Shown here piece by piece: positions 10,355 through 19,919 of a stretch of 64,000 nucleotides of DNA. The notes below the pieces were generated by a model. That model made no database searches, was not told where the DNA came from, and worked only from the letters and a program-made list of their open reading frames with translations. Position 1 is the stretch's first letter, and the number at the start of each line of letters is the position of its first letter. The stretch comes from Sphingobium sp. EM0848 (GTDB lineage: Bacteria; Pseudomonadota; Alphaproteobacteria; Sphingomonadales; Sphingomonadaceae): the NCBI RefSeq assembly GCF_013375555.1, contig NZ_JABXWB010000001.1, positions 2,871,501 to 2,935,500 on the forward strand. Reading direction: 5' to 3'. Both the position numbers and the translations under genes were made by a program.

Positions 10355-12822
10355 GAGGAAATCTCCATGTCAGGCGTGAGAGGGAGTTCGGGCTGGCGGT
10401 CGGACACAGGTTCGGGCAGCAGCTCGACGGCCCAGGCGCAGCCGCGATGCCGCAGCCATTCAGCGGCGAAGGCGGATGTCCCGTAGGTTTCGATGATCTC
10501 GGCGATGGCGAGCTGGTCGGCCTTGGCCGAGGCGGCGGTGAAGGCCAGCGCGACCTCGCCCAGCCCCAGCTCGAACAGCCGGTTGCCGCGCCGCGACTGG
10601 CAGTAATAATCGCGCTTGGGCGTCGCCCGGCTGAGGATTTCGATCTGGCGGTCGTTGAGTCCGAACCGCTCGTAGATCGCCGCGATCTGCGGCTCGGCCG
10701 CGCGCTCGTTGGGCAGGAAGATGCGCGTCGGGCAGCTCTCGATGATGGCCGGCGCGATACTGCTGGTCTCGATGTCGGCGAGGCTCTGTGTCGCGAACAC
10801 GACGCTGGCGTTCTTCTTGCGCAGCGTCTTCAGCCACTCGCGGAGCTGGGCGGCGAAGTCCGGGCTGTCGAGGACAAGCCAGCCCTCGTCGATGATAATG
10901 AGCGTGGGGCGTCCGTCCAGCCGGCCTTCGACCCGGTGGAACAGATAGGACAGCACGGCCGCGGCCGATCCGGCGCCGACCAGGCCCTCGGTCTCGAACA
11001 CTTGCACATCGGCTGCGCCCAGCCGCTCGGCCTCGGCGTCGAGCAACCGGCCCCACGGCCCGCCGATGCAATAGGACGCGAGCGCCTGCTTGAGCTGCTG
11101 CGACTGGAGCAGCACGGCCAGGCCCGTCAGGGTGCGCTCCGACATGGGCGCCGACGCCAGTGAACCCAGGGCCGACCAGATATGCTCCTTGGCCTGGGGA
11201 TCGACCGCGACGCCTTCGGACGCGAAGATCGCCGCCAGCCATTCGGCGGCCCAGGCGCGTTCGGCGGGATCGTCGATATGGGCGAGCGGCTGGAGCTGCA
11301 CGCCATCGCCCGCCTCGTCGGCAAGCATCCCGCCCAAGTCCTGCCAGTCGCCGCCCATGCCGATCGCGGCGGCGCGGATGCTTCCGCCGAAATCGAAGGC
11401 GAAGACCTGTGCGCCTTCGTAGCGGCGGAACTGCATCGCCATCAGGGCGAGCAGCACGGACTTGCCCGCGCCGGTCGGGCCGACGATCAGCGTGTGGCCG
11501 ACGTCGCCGACATGAAGGGAAAACCGGAACGGGGTCGAGCCTTCGGTCTTGCCGTGGAGCAAGGGGGGCGCACCGAAATGCTCGTCCCGTTCCGGCCCCG
11601 CCCATACCGCTGACAGGGGGATCAGGTGGGCGAGATTGACGGTGGAGACCGGGGGTTGGCGGACATTGGCGTAGGTGTGGCCGGGTAGGCTTCCCAGCCA
11701 TGCCTCGATCGCGTTCATCCCCTCGGGAATGACGGTGAAGTCGCGGCCCTGGATGATCTTCTCGACCAGCCGCAACTTCTCGGCCGCGATGGCGGGATCG
11801 CGATCCCACACCGTCACCGTCGCGGTGACATAGGCCATCCCCGCATAGTCGGCGCCCAGCTCCTGCAGGGCGGTGTCGGCGTCGGCGGCCTTGTTCGAGG
11901 CGTCGCTGTCGAGCAGCGTGCTCGCCTCGTTGGTCATCACTTCCTTGAGGATCGCTGCGACGGACTTGCGCTTGGCGAACCACTCGCGACGGATGCGGGT
12001 GAGCAGCCTGGTCGCGTCAGTCTTGTCGAGCATGATCGCGCGGGTGGACCAGCGATACTCGAACGCCAGCCGGTTCAGCTCGTCGAGCAGGCCGGGAAAG
12101 GTGACGCTCGGAAAGCCGATGATGGTCAGCGTGCGCAGATGATGGTCGCCCAGGCGGGGCTCCAGCCCGCCGGTTAACGGTTCGTCGGCGAGCAGCGCGT
12201 CCAAGTGCATCGGGGTTTCCGGCACGCGCACGCGCTGCCGCCGGGTCGAGATCGTGCTGTGCAGATAGGTCAGGGTCTCGGCGTCATCGAGCCAGCGGAC
12301 CTCGGGCACGAAGCCTTCGACCAGGTTGAGCACCCGGTCGCTGCGGTCGCTGAAGCCCTTGAGCAGCTCCCACGGATCGACGCCCGTATTCGCGCGGCCC
12401 TCGTAGAGCCAGGCTTCGGCCCGCGCGGCGTCCTCGGCCGGCGGCATCCACAGCAGCGTCAGATAATAGGCGCTCTCGAAATGCGCGCCTTCCTCGCGGA
12501 ACTGTTCGAGCCGCTCCATATCGACCAGCGCCGACACCGGATCGGGAAACTCCGAGTCCGGGTAGTCGCGCGCCGGCGTGCGCTGCGCCTCGACGAAGAT
12601 CGCCCAGCCCGAGCCCAGGCGGCGCAGCGAATTGTTGAGCCGCGCCGTGGTGGCGACCAACTCGGCGGGCGTGGCGCTGTCGAGATCGGGGCCGCGGAAA
12701 CGGGCCGTGCGCTGGAACGAGCCGTCCTTGTTGAGGACGACGCCCTCGGCGATCAGCGCTGCCCAAGGCAGGAAGTCGGCCAGGTGGGCGGCTTTGCTGC
12801 GGTATTCGCGCAAGCTCATCAT
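10351..12822 (-). CDS. trbE: Conjugal transfer ATPase TrbE (VirB4 family)
   Basis: 823 aa inner-membrane-associated ATPase that energises pilus assembly and transfer. The N-terminal VirB4 domain starts MMSLREYRSKAAHLADFLPW. The C-terminal ATPase domain has Walker A GPTGAGKSVLL and Walker B LIIIDEGWLVL. ATG 12822 overlaps the trbD stop (ATGA); ATG 12819 is the next codon and could also serve. The open frame continues upstream to 13110 through trbD but shows no family signal there. Confidence 0.95.
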   Translation of the reverse strand: MMSLREYRSKAAHLADFLPWAALIAEGVVLNKDGSFQRTARFRGPDLDSATPAELVATTARLNNSLRRLGSGWAIFVEAQRTPARDYPDSEFPDPVSALVDMERLEQFREEGAHFESAYYLTLLWMPPAEDAARAEAWLYEGRANTGVDPWELLKGFSDRSDRVLNLVEGFVPEVRWLDDAETLTYLHSTISTRRQRVRVPETPMHLDALLADEPLTGGLEPRLGDHHLRTLTIIGFPSVTFPGLLDELNRLAFEYRWSTRAIMLDKTDATRLLTRIRREWFAKRKSVAAILKEVMTNEASTLLDSDASNKAADADTALQELGADYAGMAYVTATVTVWDRDPAIAAEKLRLVEKIIQGRDFTVIPEGMNAIEAWLGSLPGHTYANVRQPPVSTVNLAHLIPLSAVWAGPERDEHFGAPPLLHGKTEGSTPFRFSLHVGDVGHTLIVGPTGAGKSVLLALMAMQFRRYEGAQVFAFDFGGSIRAAAIGMGGDWQDLGGMLADEAGDGVQLQPLAHIDDPAERAWAAEWLAAIFASEGVAVDPQAKEHIWSALGSLASAPMSERTLTGLAVLLQSQQLKQALASYCIGGPWGRLLDAEAERLGAADVQVFETEGLVGAGSAAAVLSYLFHRVEGRLDGRPTLIIIDEGWLVLDSPDFAAQLREWLKTLRKKNASVVFATQSLADIETSSIAPAIIESCPTRIFLPNERAAEPQIAAIYERFGLNDRQIEILSRATPKRDYYCQSRRGNRLFELGLGEVALAFTAASAKADQLAIAEIIETYGTSAFAAEWLRHRGCAWAVELLPEPVSDRQPELPLTPDMEISS

Positions 12823-13088
12823 GGCTGCATCCAGCTCGGATAACGGAGGTGGCGGCGGGCCACGTCCTCGAATTGCGGATCGCGGCGCACGGCCCAGACG
12901 GACAGCGCATGGCCGATCACCCAGATGACGAGGCCGGCGATCCAGAGGCGCAGGCCGAGGCCAATCGCGCCCGCCAGCGTGCCGTTGACGATGGCGAGCG
13001 CGCGTGGGGCGCCGCCGAGCAGGATCGGCTCGGTCAGCGCCCGGTGGACGGGGGCATAAAAGCCCGCGATCGGCTCGGCTGTGTCCAT
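12819..13088 (-). CDS. trbD: Conjugal transfer protein TrbD (VirB3 family)
   Basis: 89 aa with PIAGFYAPVHRALTEPILLGG, the classic TrbD N-terminus, and two adjacent membrane segments (ALAIVNGTLAGAIGLGL and LWIAGLVIWVIGHALSV). VirB3/TrbD sits in the inner membrane with TrbE, and the genes are translationally coupled. The ATG overlaps the trbC stop by one base (TGATG). Confidence 0.93.
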   Translation of the reverse strand: MDTAEPIAGFYAPVHRALTEPILLGGAPRALAIVNGTLAGAIGLGLRLWIAGLVIWVIGHALSVWAVRRDPQFEDVARRHLRYPSWMQP

Positions 13089-13420
13089 CAGACCAGCGCC
13101 CCGCCGCCAAACGAGAAGAACGACAGGAAGAAGCTCGACGCGGCGAACGCGATCGACAGGCCGAACACGATCTGAATAAGCTTCCGCGCGCCGCCCGACG
13201 TGTCGCCGAAGGCGAGCGTCAGTCCGGTGATGATAATAATCAGCACCGCTATGATCTTGGCGACCGGGCCCTCGATGCTTTCGAGGATCGACTGGAGCGG
13301 GGCTTCCCACGGCATCGACGATCCGCCCGCATGGGCCGGAACGGCGAAGGTTAGCGCGACGACGCTCGTAGTGGCGGCAAGCATGGCGCGGCGTGCGCCA
13401 TGCCGAAAGGCATGGATCAT
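13088..13420 (-). CDS. trbC: Conjugal transfer pilin TrbC (VirB2 family)
   Basis: 110 aa prepilin. The long signal peptide has the cleavage region VPAHAGGSS, and two hydrophobic helices (IIAVLIIIITGLTLAFG and FGLSIAFAASSFFLSFF) are separated by a short charged loop. In RP4 the TrbC pilin is processed and cyclised by TraF, and a TraF homologue is encoded at 20292-20849. The ATG overlaps trbB by 4 bases. Confidence 0.93.
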   Translation of the reverse strand: MIHAFRHGARRAMLAATTSVVALTFAVPAHAGGSSMPWEAPLQSILESIEGPVAKIIAVLIIIITGLTLAFGDTSGGARKLIQIVFGLSIAFAASSFFLSFFSFGGGALV

Positions 13421-14403
13421 GGCAGGTCTCCCGGTTGGGTGGTGGAAAGCGGCGTGAGGCGGTAGTCGCCGGTGGCCGGGTCGAGCCCTTCGACGCGGGC
13501 CAGCTCGGAGAGCCGGCGGCCGTGTCCGTCGCGGACCAGCACGGCGATGAGGTCGATGGTCTCGCCCAGCAGCGCGCGCGGGACCGTCACAACGGCCTCC
13601 TGAATGAGCTGCTCCATACGGCGCAGCGCCCCGAGCGCGGTCCCGGCGTGGATCGTGCCGATGCCGCCCGGATGTCCGGTGCCCCACGCTTTGAGGAGGT
13701 CCAGCGCCTCGGCGCCACGCACCTCGCCGATGGGGATGCGGTCGGGCCGCAAGCGCAGCGATGACCGAACGAGATCTGACAGCGAGACGACGCCATCCTT
13801 CGTGCGCATGGCGACCAGGTTGGGCGCGGCGCATTGTAGCTCGCGCGTGTCCTCGATCAGGACGATGCGGTCGGTGGTCTTGGCGACCTCGGCGAGCAGC
13901 GCGTTGACCAGCGTGGTCTTGCCGCTGCCGGTGCCGCCCGCGACGAGGATGTTCGCGCGGGATTCGACACCGTGCCGCAACGCCTCGGCCGCAGCCGGCG
14001 ACATGATCCCGGCCGCCGCATAGTCGCCGAGCGTGAAGACGGCGACGGCGGGCTTGCGGATCGCGAAGGCCGGGGCCGCGACAACAGGCGGCAGCAATCC
14101 CTCGAACCGCTCGCCCCCCTCGGGCAGCTCCGCCGAGACACGGGGACTGCGAGCATGAACCTCGACGCCGACATGATGCGCGACCAGGCGCACGATGCGC
14201 TCGCCATCCGCGGCGGTTAGCGTCATGCCGGTGTCGCTGATGCCTTTGCCAAGCCGATCGACCCACAGCCGACCATCGGGGTTCAGCATCACCTCGATGA
14301 CGGCGGGATCGTCGAGCCAGCCCGCGATCGACGGTCCCAGCGCCGTGCGCAGCATCCGCGCGCCGCGTGTCCTGGCCTCGGAACGGATCGGTTGGACGGT
14401 CAA
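13417..14403 (-). CDS. trbB: P-type conjugative transfer ATPase TrbB (VirB11 family)
   Basis: 328 aa hexameric traffic ATPase with Walker [16 protein letters not shown], the Asp box IEDTRELQC, and the His box [20 protein letters not shown]. First gene of the trb operon. The start is probably TTG 14403, 8 bases downstream of an AGGGG Shine-Dalgarno; a later ATG at 14355 is possible. The Shine-Dalgarno lies in the 3' arm of a strong hairpin (14410-14453), so translation may be gated. Confidence 0.93.
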   Translation of the reverse strand: MTVQPIRSEARTRGARMLRTALGPSIAGWLDDPAVIEVMLNPDGRLWVDRLGKGISDTGMTLTAADGERIVRLVAHHVGVEVHARSPRVSAELPEGGERFEGLLPPVVAAPAFAIRKPAVAVFTLGDYAAAGIMSPAAAEALRHGVESRANILVAGGTGSGKTTLVNALLAEVAKTTDRIVLIEDTRELQCAAPNLVAMRTKDGVVSLSDLVRSSLRLRPDRIPIGEVRGAEALDLLKAWGTGHPGGIGTIHAGTALGALRRMEQLIQEAVVTVPRALLGETIDLIAVLVRDGHGRRLSELARVEGLDPATGDYRLTPLSTTQPGDLP

Positions 14404-14409
14404 GTGAAG

Positions 14410-14453
14410 GCCCCTGAAATGGGCCGGGCGTACCGCCGCCCGGCGTCAGGGGC
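14410..14453 (-). promoter_or_regulatory. Two-tier hairpin covering the trbB ribosome binding site
   Basis: An outer stem GCCCCTGA/TCAGGGGC (14410-14417 with 14446-14453) encloses an inner 8-base stem GCCGGGCG/CGCCCGGC (14423-14430 with 14437-14444). On the transcribed minus strand the 3' arm contains AGGGG, the likely trbB Shine-Dalgarno, 8 bases before TTG 14403. It lies in the only sizeable gap (140 bases) between the CopG-traG block and the trb operon. It may act as an attenuator or RBS switch. Confidence 0.55.
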
Positions 14454-14543
14454 ACATCAAGAGAGACAGCAAAGGCCAGGATTCAACAAGTAAATGCGGA
14501 CGTCGTAGTCTGGCGAAGAAAGACAGGGAGCGGCGTAGGCGGC

Positions 14544-14963
14544 TCATTCTTCTTGAGGCGGCAAGTCTTCGCTGATCTCCTGCCGGACTCTCGGACCTTT
14601 CGCGAGTCGACGGCCCAACGCCTCCATGAAAGCGTCGTAGCGATCACCGCCCTGGCGGCGCATGGCGGCCCGCTCCGCTTCGGGCGGCGGCGGCGTGTTC
14701 GACAGCCAGAAGCGCACGAACAGCGCAATCATCTCGACACCGATCCCCACATCACGCTCCAGCCGGGTCGTGCGCCGGTCCAGCCGGTCGAGCCGCTTGG
14801 CGATGGCTGCTTCGCGCTGCTCGTCGGCGTCAGGCGACAGGAATGAGGCGATGGCGGCCTCGGCGACCAGGGAGCGGGATTTGCCGCGCCGGTCGGCATA
14901 GGCCGCGAGCGCGTTCATCAGCTCGGGGTCGAGATAGACCGAGAACGGCGTCTTGGTGCTCAT
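14544..14963 (-). CDS. CopG-family (ribbon-helix-helix) protein of the transfer region
   Basis: 139 aa. The N-terminus TPFSVYLDPELMNALAAYAD, RRGKSRSLVAEAAIASFLS is a ribbon-helix-helix DNA-binding domain. It is followed by a charged helical region (DRLDRRTTRLERDV) and a hydrophobic stretch (EMIALFVRFWLSNTPPPP). CopG proteins are found between traG and trbB in Tn4371-like elements. The ATG overlaps the traG stop by 4 bases. A local repressor or accessory relaxosome role is likely but inferred. Confidence 0.82.
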   Translation of the reverse strand: MSTKTPFSVYLDPELMNALAAYADRRGKSRSLVAEAAIASFLSPDADEQREAAIAKRLDRLDRRTTRLERDVGIGVEMIALFVRFWLSNTPPPPEAERAAMRRQGGDRYDAFMEALGRRLAKGPRVRQEISEDLPPQEE

Positions 14964-16972
14964 AGCTCGATGCCGTCGCCGGGATCGAGCGACGCCCTCT
15001 GTGCGAGCCCCTGCATCTGGCGACGCACCGCCGCCTGCCGCGCCGCGTCGGTGTCGGTGTCGGCCTCGATTTCGTCCAGCTCGAACTCGTTGGCGGGCGC
15101 AGGCTTGGGCGGGGGCGCAACGTCGATATGGCGTTCCATGTCGGGCTGGCGGCGCAGGCCCGTATTCGCCGCGTCCTCATCCTCGCCGGCGGTCTCGTGC
15201 GGCTGGTCCTGCTGCGGCTGTTCGGGTTCCGGCGGCGCAGCGATCGGGGACAAGCCGCTCCAGTCGTCGGGACGTGGCTTGCCAGCGCCGGCCTTCACGT
15301 CCGGCGGCGGTAGCACCCTTTCGGTGAACCGCCGGTCCTTATAGTAGCGGACCTTCTTCGCCCGGATCGGCGCGATGCCCGCGACCATGACGATCTCGTC
15401 GTCGGGCGGGAGCTGCATCACTTCGCCGGGGGTCAGGAGCTGGCGGGCGGTCTCGGAGCGCGACACCATCAAATGCCCGAGCCAGGGCGAGAGGCGATGC
15501 CCGGCGTAATTCTTCATCGCCCGCATCTCGGTCGCGGTGCCCAGCGCGTCCGATATGCGCTTGGCGGTGCGCTCGTCATTGGTGGCGAACGACACCCGCA
15601 CATGGCAGTTGTCGAGGATCGCGTTGTTCGGCCCATAAGCCTTTTCGATCTGGTTGAGGCTCTGCGCGATCAGGAAGCTCTGGATGCCGTAGCCGGCCAT
15701 GAACGCCAGCGCGCTCTCGAAGAAGTCGAGCCGCCCCAGCGCGGGAAACTCGTCGAGCATCAAGAGCAGGCGATGGCGCGATTGCCGCGCCTGCAAATCC
15801 TCCGTCAACCGCCGTCCGATCTGGTTGAGGATGAGGCGGATGAGCGGCTTGGTGCGCGAGATGTCGGACGGCGGCACGACGAGGTAGAGCGTCGCCGGCC
15901 GCTCGTCCTCGACCAGATCCTTTATGCGCCACTGGCAGGTCCGCGTGACCTGCGCGACGACGGGATCGCGGTAGAGGCCCAGGAACGACATGGCGGTGGA
16001 CAGCACGCCGGATCGCTCGTTGGCGGATTTGTTCAGCAGCTCGCGTGCAGCGCTGGCGACGACGGGATGCACACCGGCTTCGCCCAGGTGCGGCGTCGTC
16101 ATCATGGCATGTAGCGTGGACTCGATGGGCTGGCGCGGGTCCGACAGGAAGGCGGCGACACCGGCCAGCGTCTTGTCCTCGCCCGCATAGAGGATATGGA
16201 GGATCGCGCCCACCAGCAGCGCGTGGGAGGTTTTTTCCCAATGATTGCGCTTCTCCAAACTCCCTTCGGGATCGACCAGCACATCGGCGACATTCTGCAC
16301 GTCGCGCACTTCCCAGGCGCCCTTTCGGATTTCGAGCAGCGGGTTGTAGGCGGCCGACGCGGCGTTGGTCGGATCGAACAGCAGGACGCGCGCGTGCTGT
16401 GCGCGGAAGCCGGCGGTGAGCTGCCAGTTCTCGCCTTTGATGTCATGGACGATGGCGGAGCCCGGCCAGGTGAGCAGCGTCGGCACGACCAGGCCGACAC
16501 CCTTGCCTGATCGCGTCGGCGCGAAGCACAGCACATGCTCGGGGCCATCATGCCGCAGATAGTCGTGCCCGAGCCGCCCGAGCATGACGCCGTTCGGCCC
16601 GAGCAGCCCGGCTGCGCCGACTTCCTTGCGCGCCGCCCAGCGCGCCGAGCCGTAGGTCTGGGCGTTCTTCAGCTCGCGTGCCCGCCATACCGACATAGCG
16701 ATGGCGACGACGATCGCGGCGAACCCGCCAGAGGCGGCGATGAAGGCGCCGGTCTGGAATATCTCCGGCGCATAGGCGTCGAACGAAAACCACCACCAAA
16801 AGAAGGCCGGCGGCGGATAGACGGGCAAGTCGCCGAGCCTGAACCAGGGCGGGCCGAGTTCCGGCTGATAGGCCAGCGCCGCGGCCGTCCACTGCGTCGC
16901 CGCCCAGACCGCGGCGAGCACGATCAGAAAGACGGTGATGACCTGGCCCCATAGAATCTTGGTCGCGGACAT
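14960..16972 (-). CDS. traG: Conjugal transfer coupling protein TraG (VirD4 family)
   Basis: 670 aa inner-membrane ATPase that links the relaxosome to the secretion channel. There are two or three N-terminal membrane segments (ITVFLIVLAAVWAATQW; FAAIVVAIAMSVW). Walker A is FAPTRSGKGVGLVVPTLL, Walker B LLLMLDEFPALGRLD, with the family motif NKSANERSGVLSTAMSFLGL. The acidic, Pro-rich tail after about 570 probably docks relaxase or accessory proteins. ATG 16972 lies 20 bases downstream of the relaxase stop. Confidence 0.95.
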   Translation of the reverse strand: MSATKILWGQVITVFLIVLAAVWAATQWTAAALAYQPELGPPWFRLGDLPVYPPPAFFWWWFSFDAYAPEIFQTGAFIAASGGFAAIVVAIAMSVWRARELKNAQTYGSARWAARKEVGAAGLLGPNGVMLGRLGHDYLRHDGPEHVLCFAPTRSGKGVGLVVPTLLTWPGSAIVHDIKGENWQLTAGFRAQHARVLLFDPTNAASAAYNPLLEIRKGAWEVRDVQNVADVLVDPEGSLEKRNHWEKTSHALLVGAILHILYAGEDKTLAGVAAFLSDPRQPIESTLHAMMTTPHLGEAGVHPVVASAARELLNKSANERSGVLSTAMSFLGLYRDPVVAQVTRTCQWRIKDLVEDERPATLYLVVPPSDISRTKPLIRLILNQIGRRLTEDLQARQSRHRLLLMLDEFPALGRLDFFESALAFMAGYGIQSFLIAQSLNQIEKAYGPNNAILDNCHVRVSFATNDERTAKRISDALGTATEMRAMKNYAGHRLSPWLGHLMVSRSETARQLLTPGEVMQLPPDDEIVMVAGIAPIRAKKVRYYKDRRFTERVLPPPDVKAGAGKPRPDDWSGLSPIAAPPEPEQPQQDQPHETAGEDEDAANTGLRRQPDMERHIDVAPPPKPAPANEFELDEIEADTDTDAARQAAVRRQMQGLAQRASLDPGDGIEL

Positions 16973-16992
16973 GAACTATCTCCTTTGCCGGC

Positions 16993-18723
16993 TCACAGGC
17001 CGAGCCCCCGGCCGCGCCCGAGCGACCAGTCCACGCCGCCGTCGCCGCGCATGACGCCCGAGATGTGCTTGCCGATCTGGCGGTCGAGCGAGGGGGACCA
17101 GGGCACGAGCTGGAAGCCGAGGCCGTTGTCGATCATGGCGAAGCGGCCCGAGGCCAGCGTCAGGCGCTGGCGCACGGTGCCGGCGACATACTCTCCGGCC
17201 TTGGACGGTGTGTGCCGCAGGCCGATCTCGGCCGACAAGTCCTTAGCGGTCGTGTCCAGCTCGCGCCGTTTGAGCGTATCGAGCAATCCGCGCGCGAAGA
17301 TGATGCGCTGGCCGTGCCTGCGGGCCAGGCCCTCATCGGCGAGATGCTCGGCGCGCGCCTCCATCGCGGCGCGCACCTCAGTCCCGAACCCGCCGCCAAG
17401 ATCGCGGCCATCACCCGACAGGTTGCGGCGGTCGAGCCAGGTGGCGCCCGGCGCGCGGACCTGCGCCGACAAGTCCATGTCCGAGCGCACGGCCAGCGCC
17501 ACCCGCCGCCGGCCCTTACGATCCTCGAAATGGCGCAGCTCGACGATCGCGCCAGGCCTGCAATCGCCGGTCGCCTCGATGTCGGAAAAGCGGATGTGGT
17601 GGGTGCGCCCGTCGATGCCGTCCACGATCGCGTAGCCGCCGCCGGTCAGCTCGTCATGCAGGCCGCGATCGACCAGCCTGCCGACGACGGGCTGGGCGGG
17701 ATCGGCGTCGAGCACGTAGCTGGCGGCGCCCCGGTCGATGCCGCGGTCGCTCATCGCCTTGTGCATCCGCTTGATGATGTCGCCGCGCTCGGCCAGCTCG
17801 CGCAAGCCGGCCTGCGCATCGCCCGCCAGCGTCCACTGGCCGGGCGCGATCTCGCTGGCGAGGCCGAGACCTTCCAGCTTGCGCAGCCGTCCCATCCGCA
17901 GCGTGTGTTCGCCGTCCGGCCGAACGCCCGGCTCGGGCGCCATGTTGATTACGCCATCCCGCTGCAGGGTGCGTGATAGATCGCGGTCGATCTCGGTCCA
18001 GCGTTCCGCCTCGACCTGACGCTCCAGCGATTGCCGAATGTCGAGGTCGCTGCGCAGGCCCAGCTCGCGGGTGACGATCTCGCGCGCCTGCGCTCGCAAT
18101 CCCTCGCCGATATAGTCGCGCGAGATGACGAGGTTCTGCCCGTCCTCGCCGACGCCGCGCACGATGATGTGGACGTGGGGATTGTCGGTGTTCCAGTGCT
18201 CGACGGCCCGCCAGTTCAGGCGCGTGCCGAGATCCTTTTCCATCCGCGTCATCAGTTCGCGGGTGAAGCCCTTGAGGTCGCGCACCTGCTCCGCGTCCTC
18301 GGGCGAGACGATGAAGCGGAAATGGTGCCGGTCGTTCTCGCAGCGTGCCGCGAACGCGTTGCGGTCCAGGCCCTCGGCCTCGGCGCCGAACAACACGCCC
18401 TTCTCGCCGTCGCGGGTGACGCCATCGCGTTGCAAATAGTTGAGGTGGGCCGCAAGCGAGGCGCGGCCGCCATGCCGGACGACGCGGGCTTTGACGATGA
18501 CTTGGCGCGATCCGTGGCCGAGCCGATGGGTGGCGCGCAGGCTGGCGACCCGGCCCCGCCCGAAGGTCGAGCGGCCGGGCGCGATGATCCGGCCCCGGCG
18601 CGAGACATGGCCGCCGGCGCGCTGGGCGGCGACGAGCGCCTGGGCGATGATAGGCAGCGCGCGCTGGCCGCCGCGCGAACGGATGCGACCTAGCCGAATG
18701 CGGAAATCGTCGTCGCCGCTCAT
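16993..18723 (-). CDS. MOBP-type relaxase (VirD2 family, DUF3363)
   Basis: 576 aa. The N-terminal VirD2-like relaxase domain contains HLNYLQRDGVTRDGEKGVLF-type residues, the segment RHHFRFIVSPEDAEQVRDL and the metal-binding motif HWNTDNPHVHIIVRG, followed by the DUF3363 C-terminal region. It should nick oriT and stay covalently bound to the transferred strand. ATG 18723 is used; the frame stays open upstream but runs into the repeat-rich candidate oriT. The candidate oriT is directly upstream, as in many MOBP systems. Confidence 0.92.
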   Translation of the reverse strand: MSGDDDFRIRLGRIRSRGGQRALPIIAQALVAAQRAGGHVSRRGRIIAPGRSTFGRGRVASLRATHRLGHGSRQVIVKARVVRHGGRASLAAHLNYLQRDGVTRDGEKGVLFGAEAEGLDRNAFAARCENDRHHFRFIVSPEDAEQVRDLKGFTRELMTRMEKDLGTRLNWRAVEHWNTDNPHVHIIVRGVGEDGQNLVISRDYIGEGLRAQAREIVTRELGLRSDLDIRQSLERQVEAERWTEIDRDLSRTLQRDGVINMAPEPGVRPDGEHTLRMGRLRKLEGLGLASEIAPGQWTLAGDAQAGLRELAERGDIIKRMHKAMSDRGIDRGAASYVLDADPAQPVVGRLVDRGLHDELTGGGYAIVDGIDGRTHHIRFSDIEATGDCRPGAIVELRHFEDRKGRRRVALAVRSDMDLSAQVRAPGATWLDRRNLSGDGRDLGGGFGTEVRAAMEARAEHLADEGLARRHGQRIIFARGLLDTLKRRELDTTAKDLSAEIGLRHTPSKAGEYVAGTVRQRLTLASGRFAMIDNGLGFQLVPWSPSLDRQIGKHISGVMRGDGGVDWSLGRGRGLGL

Positions 18724-18734
18724 GGCGCGAGGCT

Positions 18735-18893
18735 CCGCAATGTGCGGAAAACCGTGATGTTTGCTGGTGTTCGGCGCTCGCCGCACATTGCGCGTTTCGC
18801 GCGCACATTGCGCAGCAGTGGCCAAAAGCCTTGAGTATCAAGGCTCCGACCGGGGCAAAATGGCATCGCACATTGCCGCCCTTTATCTTGCCC
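18735..18893. other. Candidate origin of transfer (oriT) with repeats and nic-like site
   Basis: The region between relaxase start 18723 and the transglycosylase stop 18983 holds no gene but much structure. CGCACATTGC occurs as direct copies at 18782, 18802 (exactly 20 bases apart) and 18867, and inverted in CCGCAATGTGCGG (18735-18747). A perfect 8-base stem with a 3-base loop lies at 18827-18845 (AGCCTTGA gta TCAAGGCT). TATCTTGCCC at 18884-18893 differs by one base from the RP4 nic region TATCCTGCCC. Repeats, hairpin and nic-like core next to a MOBP relaxase support oriT. Extent approximate. Confidence 0.65.
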
Positions 18894-18982
18894 TCGTTCC
18901 TTCCCCTGCAAAGTCAGAACCTTCACCCCTTCCGGCGCTGCGAAAGTCTGCGAGGCAATTCGCCAGAGGGCGCCGCAGCCGC

Positions 18983-19891
18983 TCATTGCGCGGCTCGGCC
19001 GGAAAGGGAGACGAACAGGCCGGCCTGACGCGGCGACACGGCGGCCACCGCGATAGCCGCAGGATCAGCAGGCGGATGCTCTGGCGACACGGCGGCGACG
19101 CCACGTTCAGCGTCCGACTGCACCTGCGAAACCGCGCCCGAGCGTGCCGTGAACAATGCGGCGCGACGCCAGGCGAACGGGTCAGGCGGCGGTGCGGCGG
19201 CAAGCTGGGTGTCGGGCGAACCGCCAGTGATCGACGCCAGCTTTGCGAGATAGGCGCGCGTCTCGGCGGGCAGCGGACGGCCATGCGAGAGATGCTCGTC
19301 GGTGCGACCCGGCCCGGCATTGTAGGCCGCCAGCATCGCCGTCACGTCGCCATAGCGATCGTGCAGTTCGCGCAAGTAGGCCGTGCCCGCCATGATGTTG
19401 TCGCGCACATTGAAGGGATCGGACCCGAGCCCGTAACGCGCGCGCAGACCGGCCCAGGTGGCGGGCATGATCTGCATCAGACCCCTTGCGCTAGCGGTCG
19501 AGACCGCGCGGGCATCGCCGTTGCTTTCGACGCGCATGACCGCCCATATCCACGCCTCCGGGATGCCGAAACGACGCGCGGCGTCGGCGACGTGTGCGGC
19601 ATAGGGATGACTCGCCCTCGCCCGCTCGGCCGGCGCGTCCTGCGCCAGCGCGGCGACCGGCGCAGCGCCGGGCGACAGCAGCAACAGGATCGCAAACCAA
19701 GCAGGCAATCCGCCCTCGCTCCGACGCCAGCCTGCCAGCGTGCTCGCTGCGGCCAAGGGTGCGCGCGAAGCGCCGGCCGGGGGCCGCCCTGGACCTTCGC
19801 TGCGGGCCCCGGCCGGCCTGCGACCGAGTGGGACAAAGGGATGAGACGGCTTTCCCGCGAACAAAGGGATGACCGGAACAACGGCGATCAC
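18983..19891 (-). CDS. Lytic transglycosylase (SLT domain), conjugation-associated
   Basis: The SLT/goose-lysozyme-like domain has the catalytic Glu in WAVMRVESNGD, then STASARGLMQIMPATW and AAYNAGPGR, and should cut peptidoglycan locally for channel assembly (TrbN/VirB1 role). A signal-like hydrophobic stretch (LPAWFAILLLLSPGAAPVAALA) precedes the mature part. The start is uncertain: GTG 19891 (302 aa) is given. TTG 19708 begins right at the signal peptide with GGAGCGAGGGCGGA upstream and may be the true start. Longer starts overlap the DUF736 gene and are unlikely. Confidence 0.82.
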   Translation of the reverse strand: MIAVVPVIPLFAGKPSHPFVPLGRRPAGARSEGPGRPPAGASRAPLAAASTLAGWRRSEGGLPAWFAILLLLSPGAAPVAALAQDAPAERARASHPYAAHVADAARRFGIPEAWIWAVMRVESNGDARAVSTASARGLMQIMPATWAGLRARYGLGSDPFNVRDNIMAGTAYLRELHDRYGDVTAMLAAYNAGPGRTDEHLSHGRPLPAETRAYLAKLASITGGSPDTQLAAAPPPDPFAWRRAALFTARSGAVSQVQSDAERGVAAVSPEHPPADPAAIAVAAVSPRQAGLFVSLSGRAAQ

Positions 19892-19919
19892 CGCGGTGCT
19901 GACGGTGGAACGCACGGCC

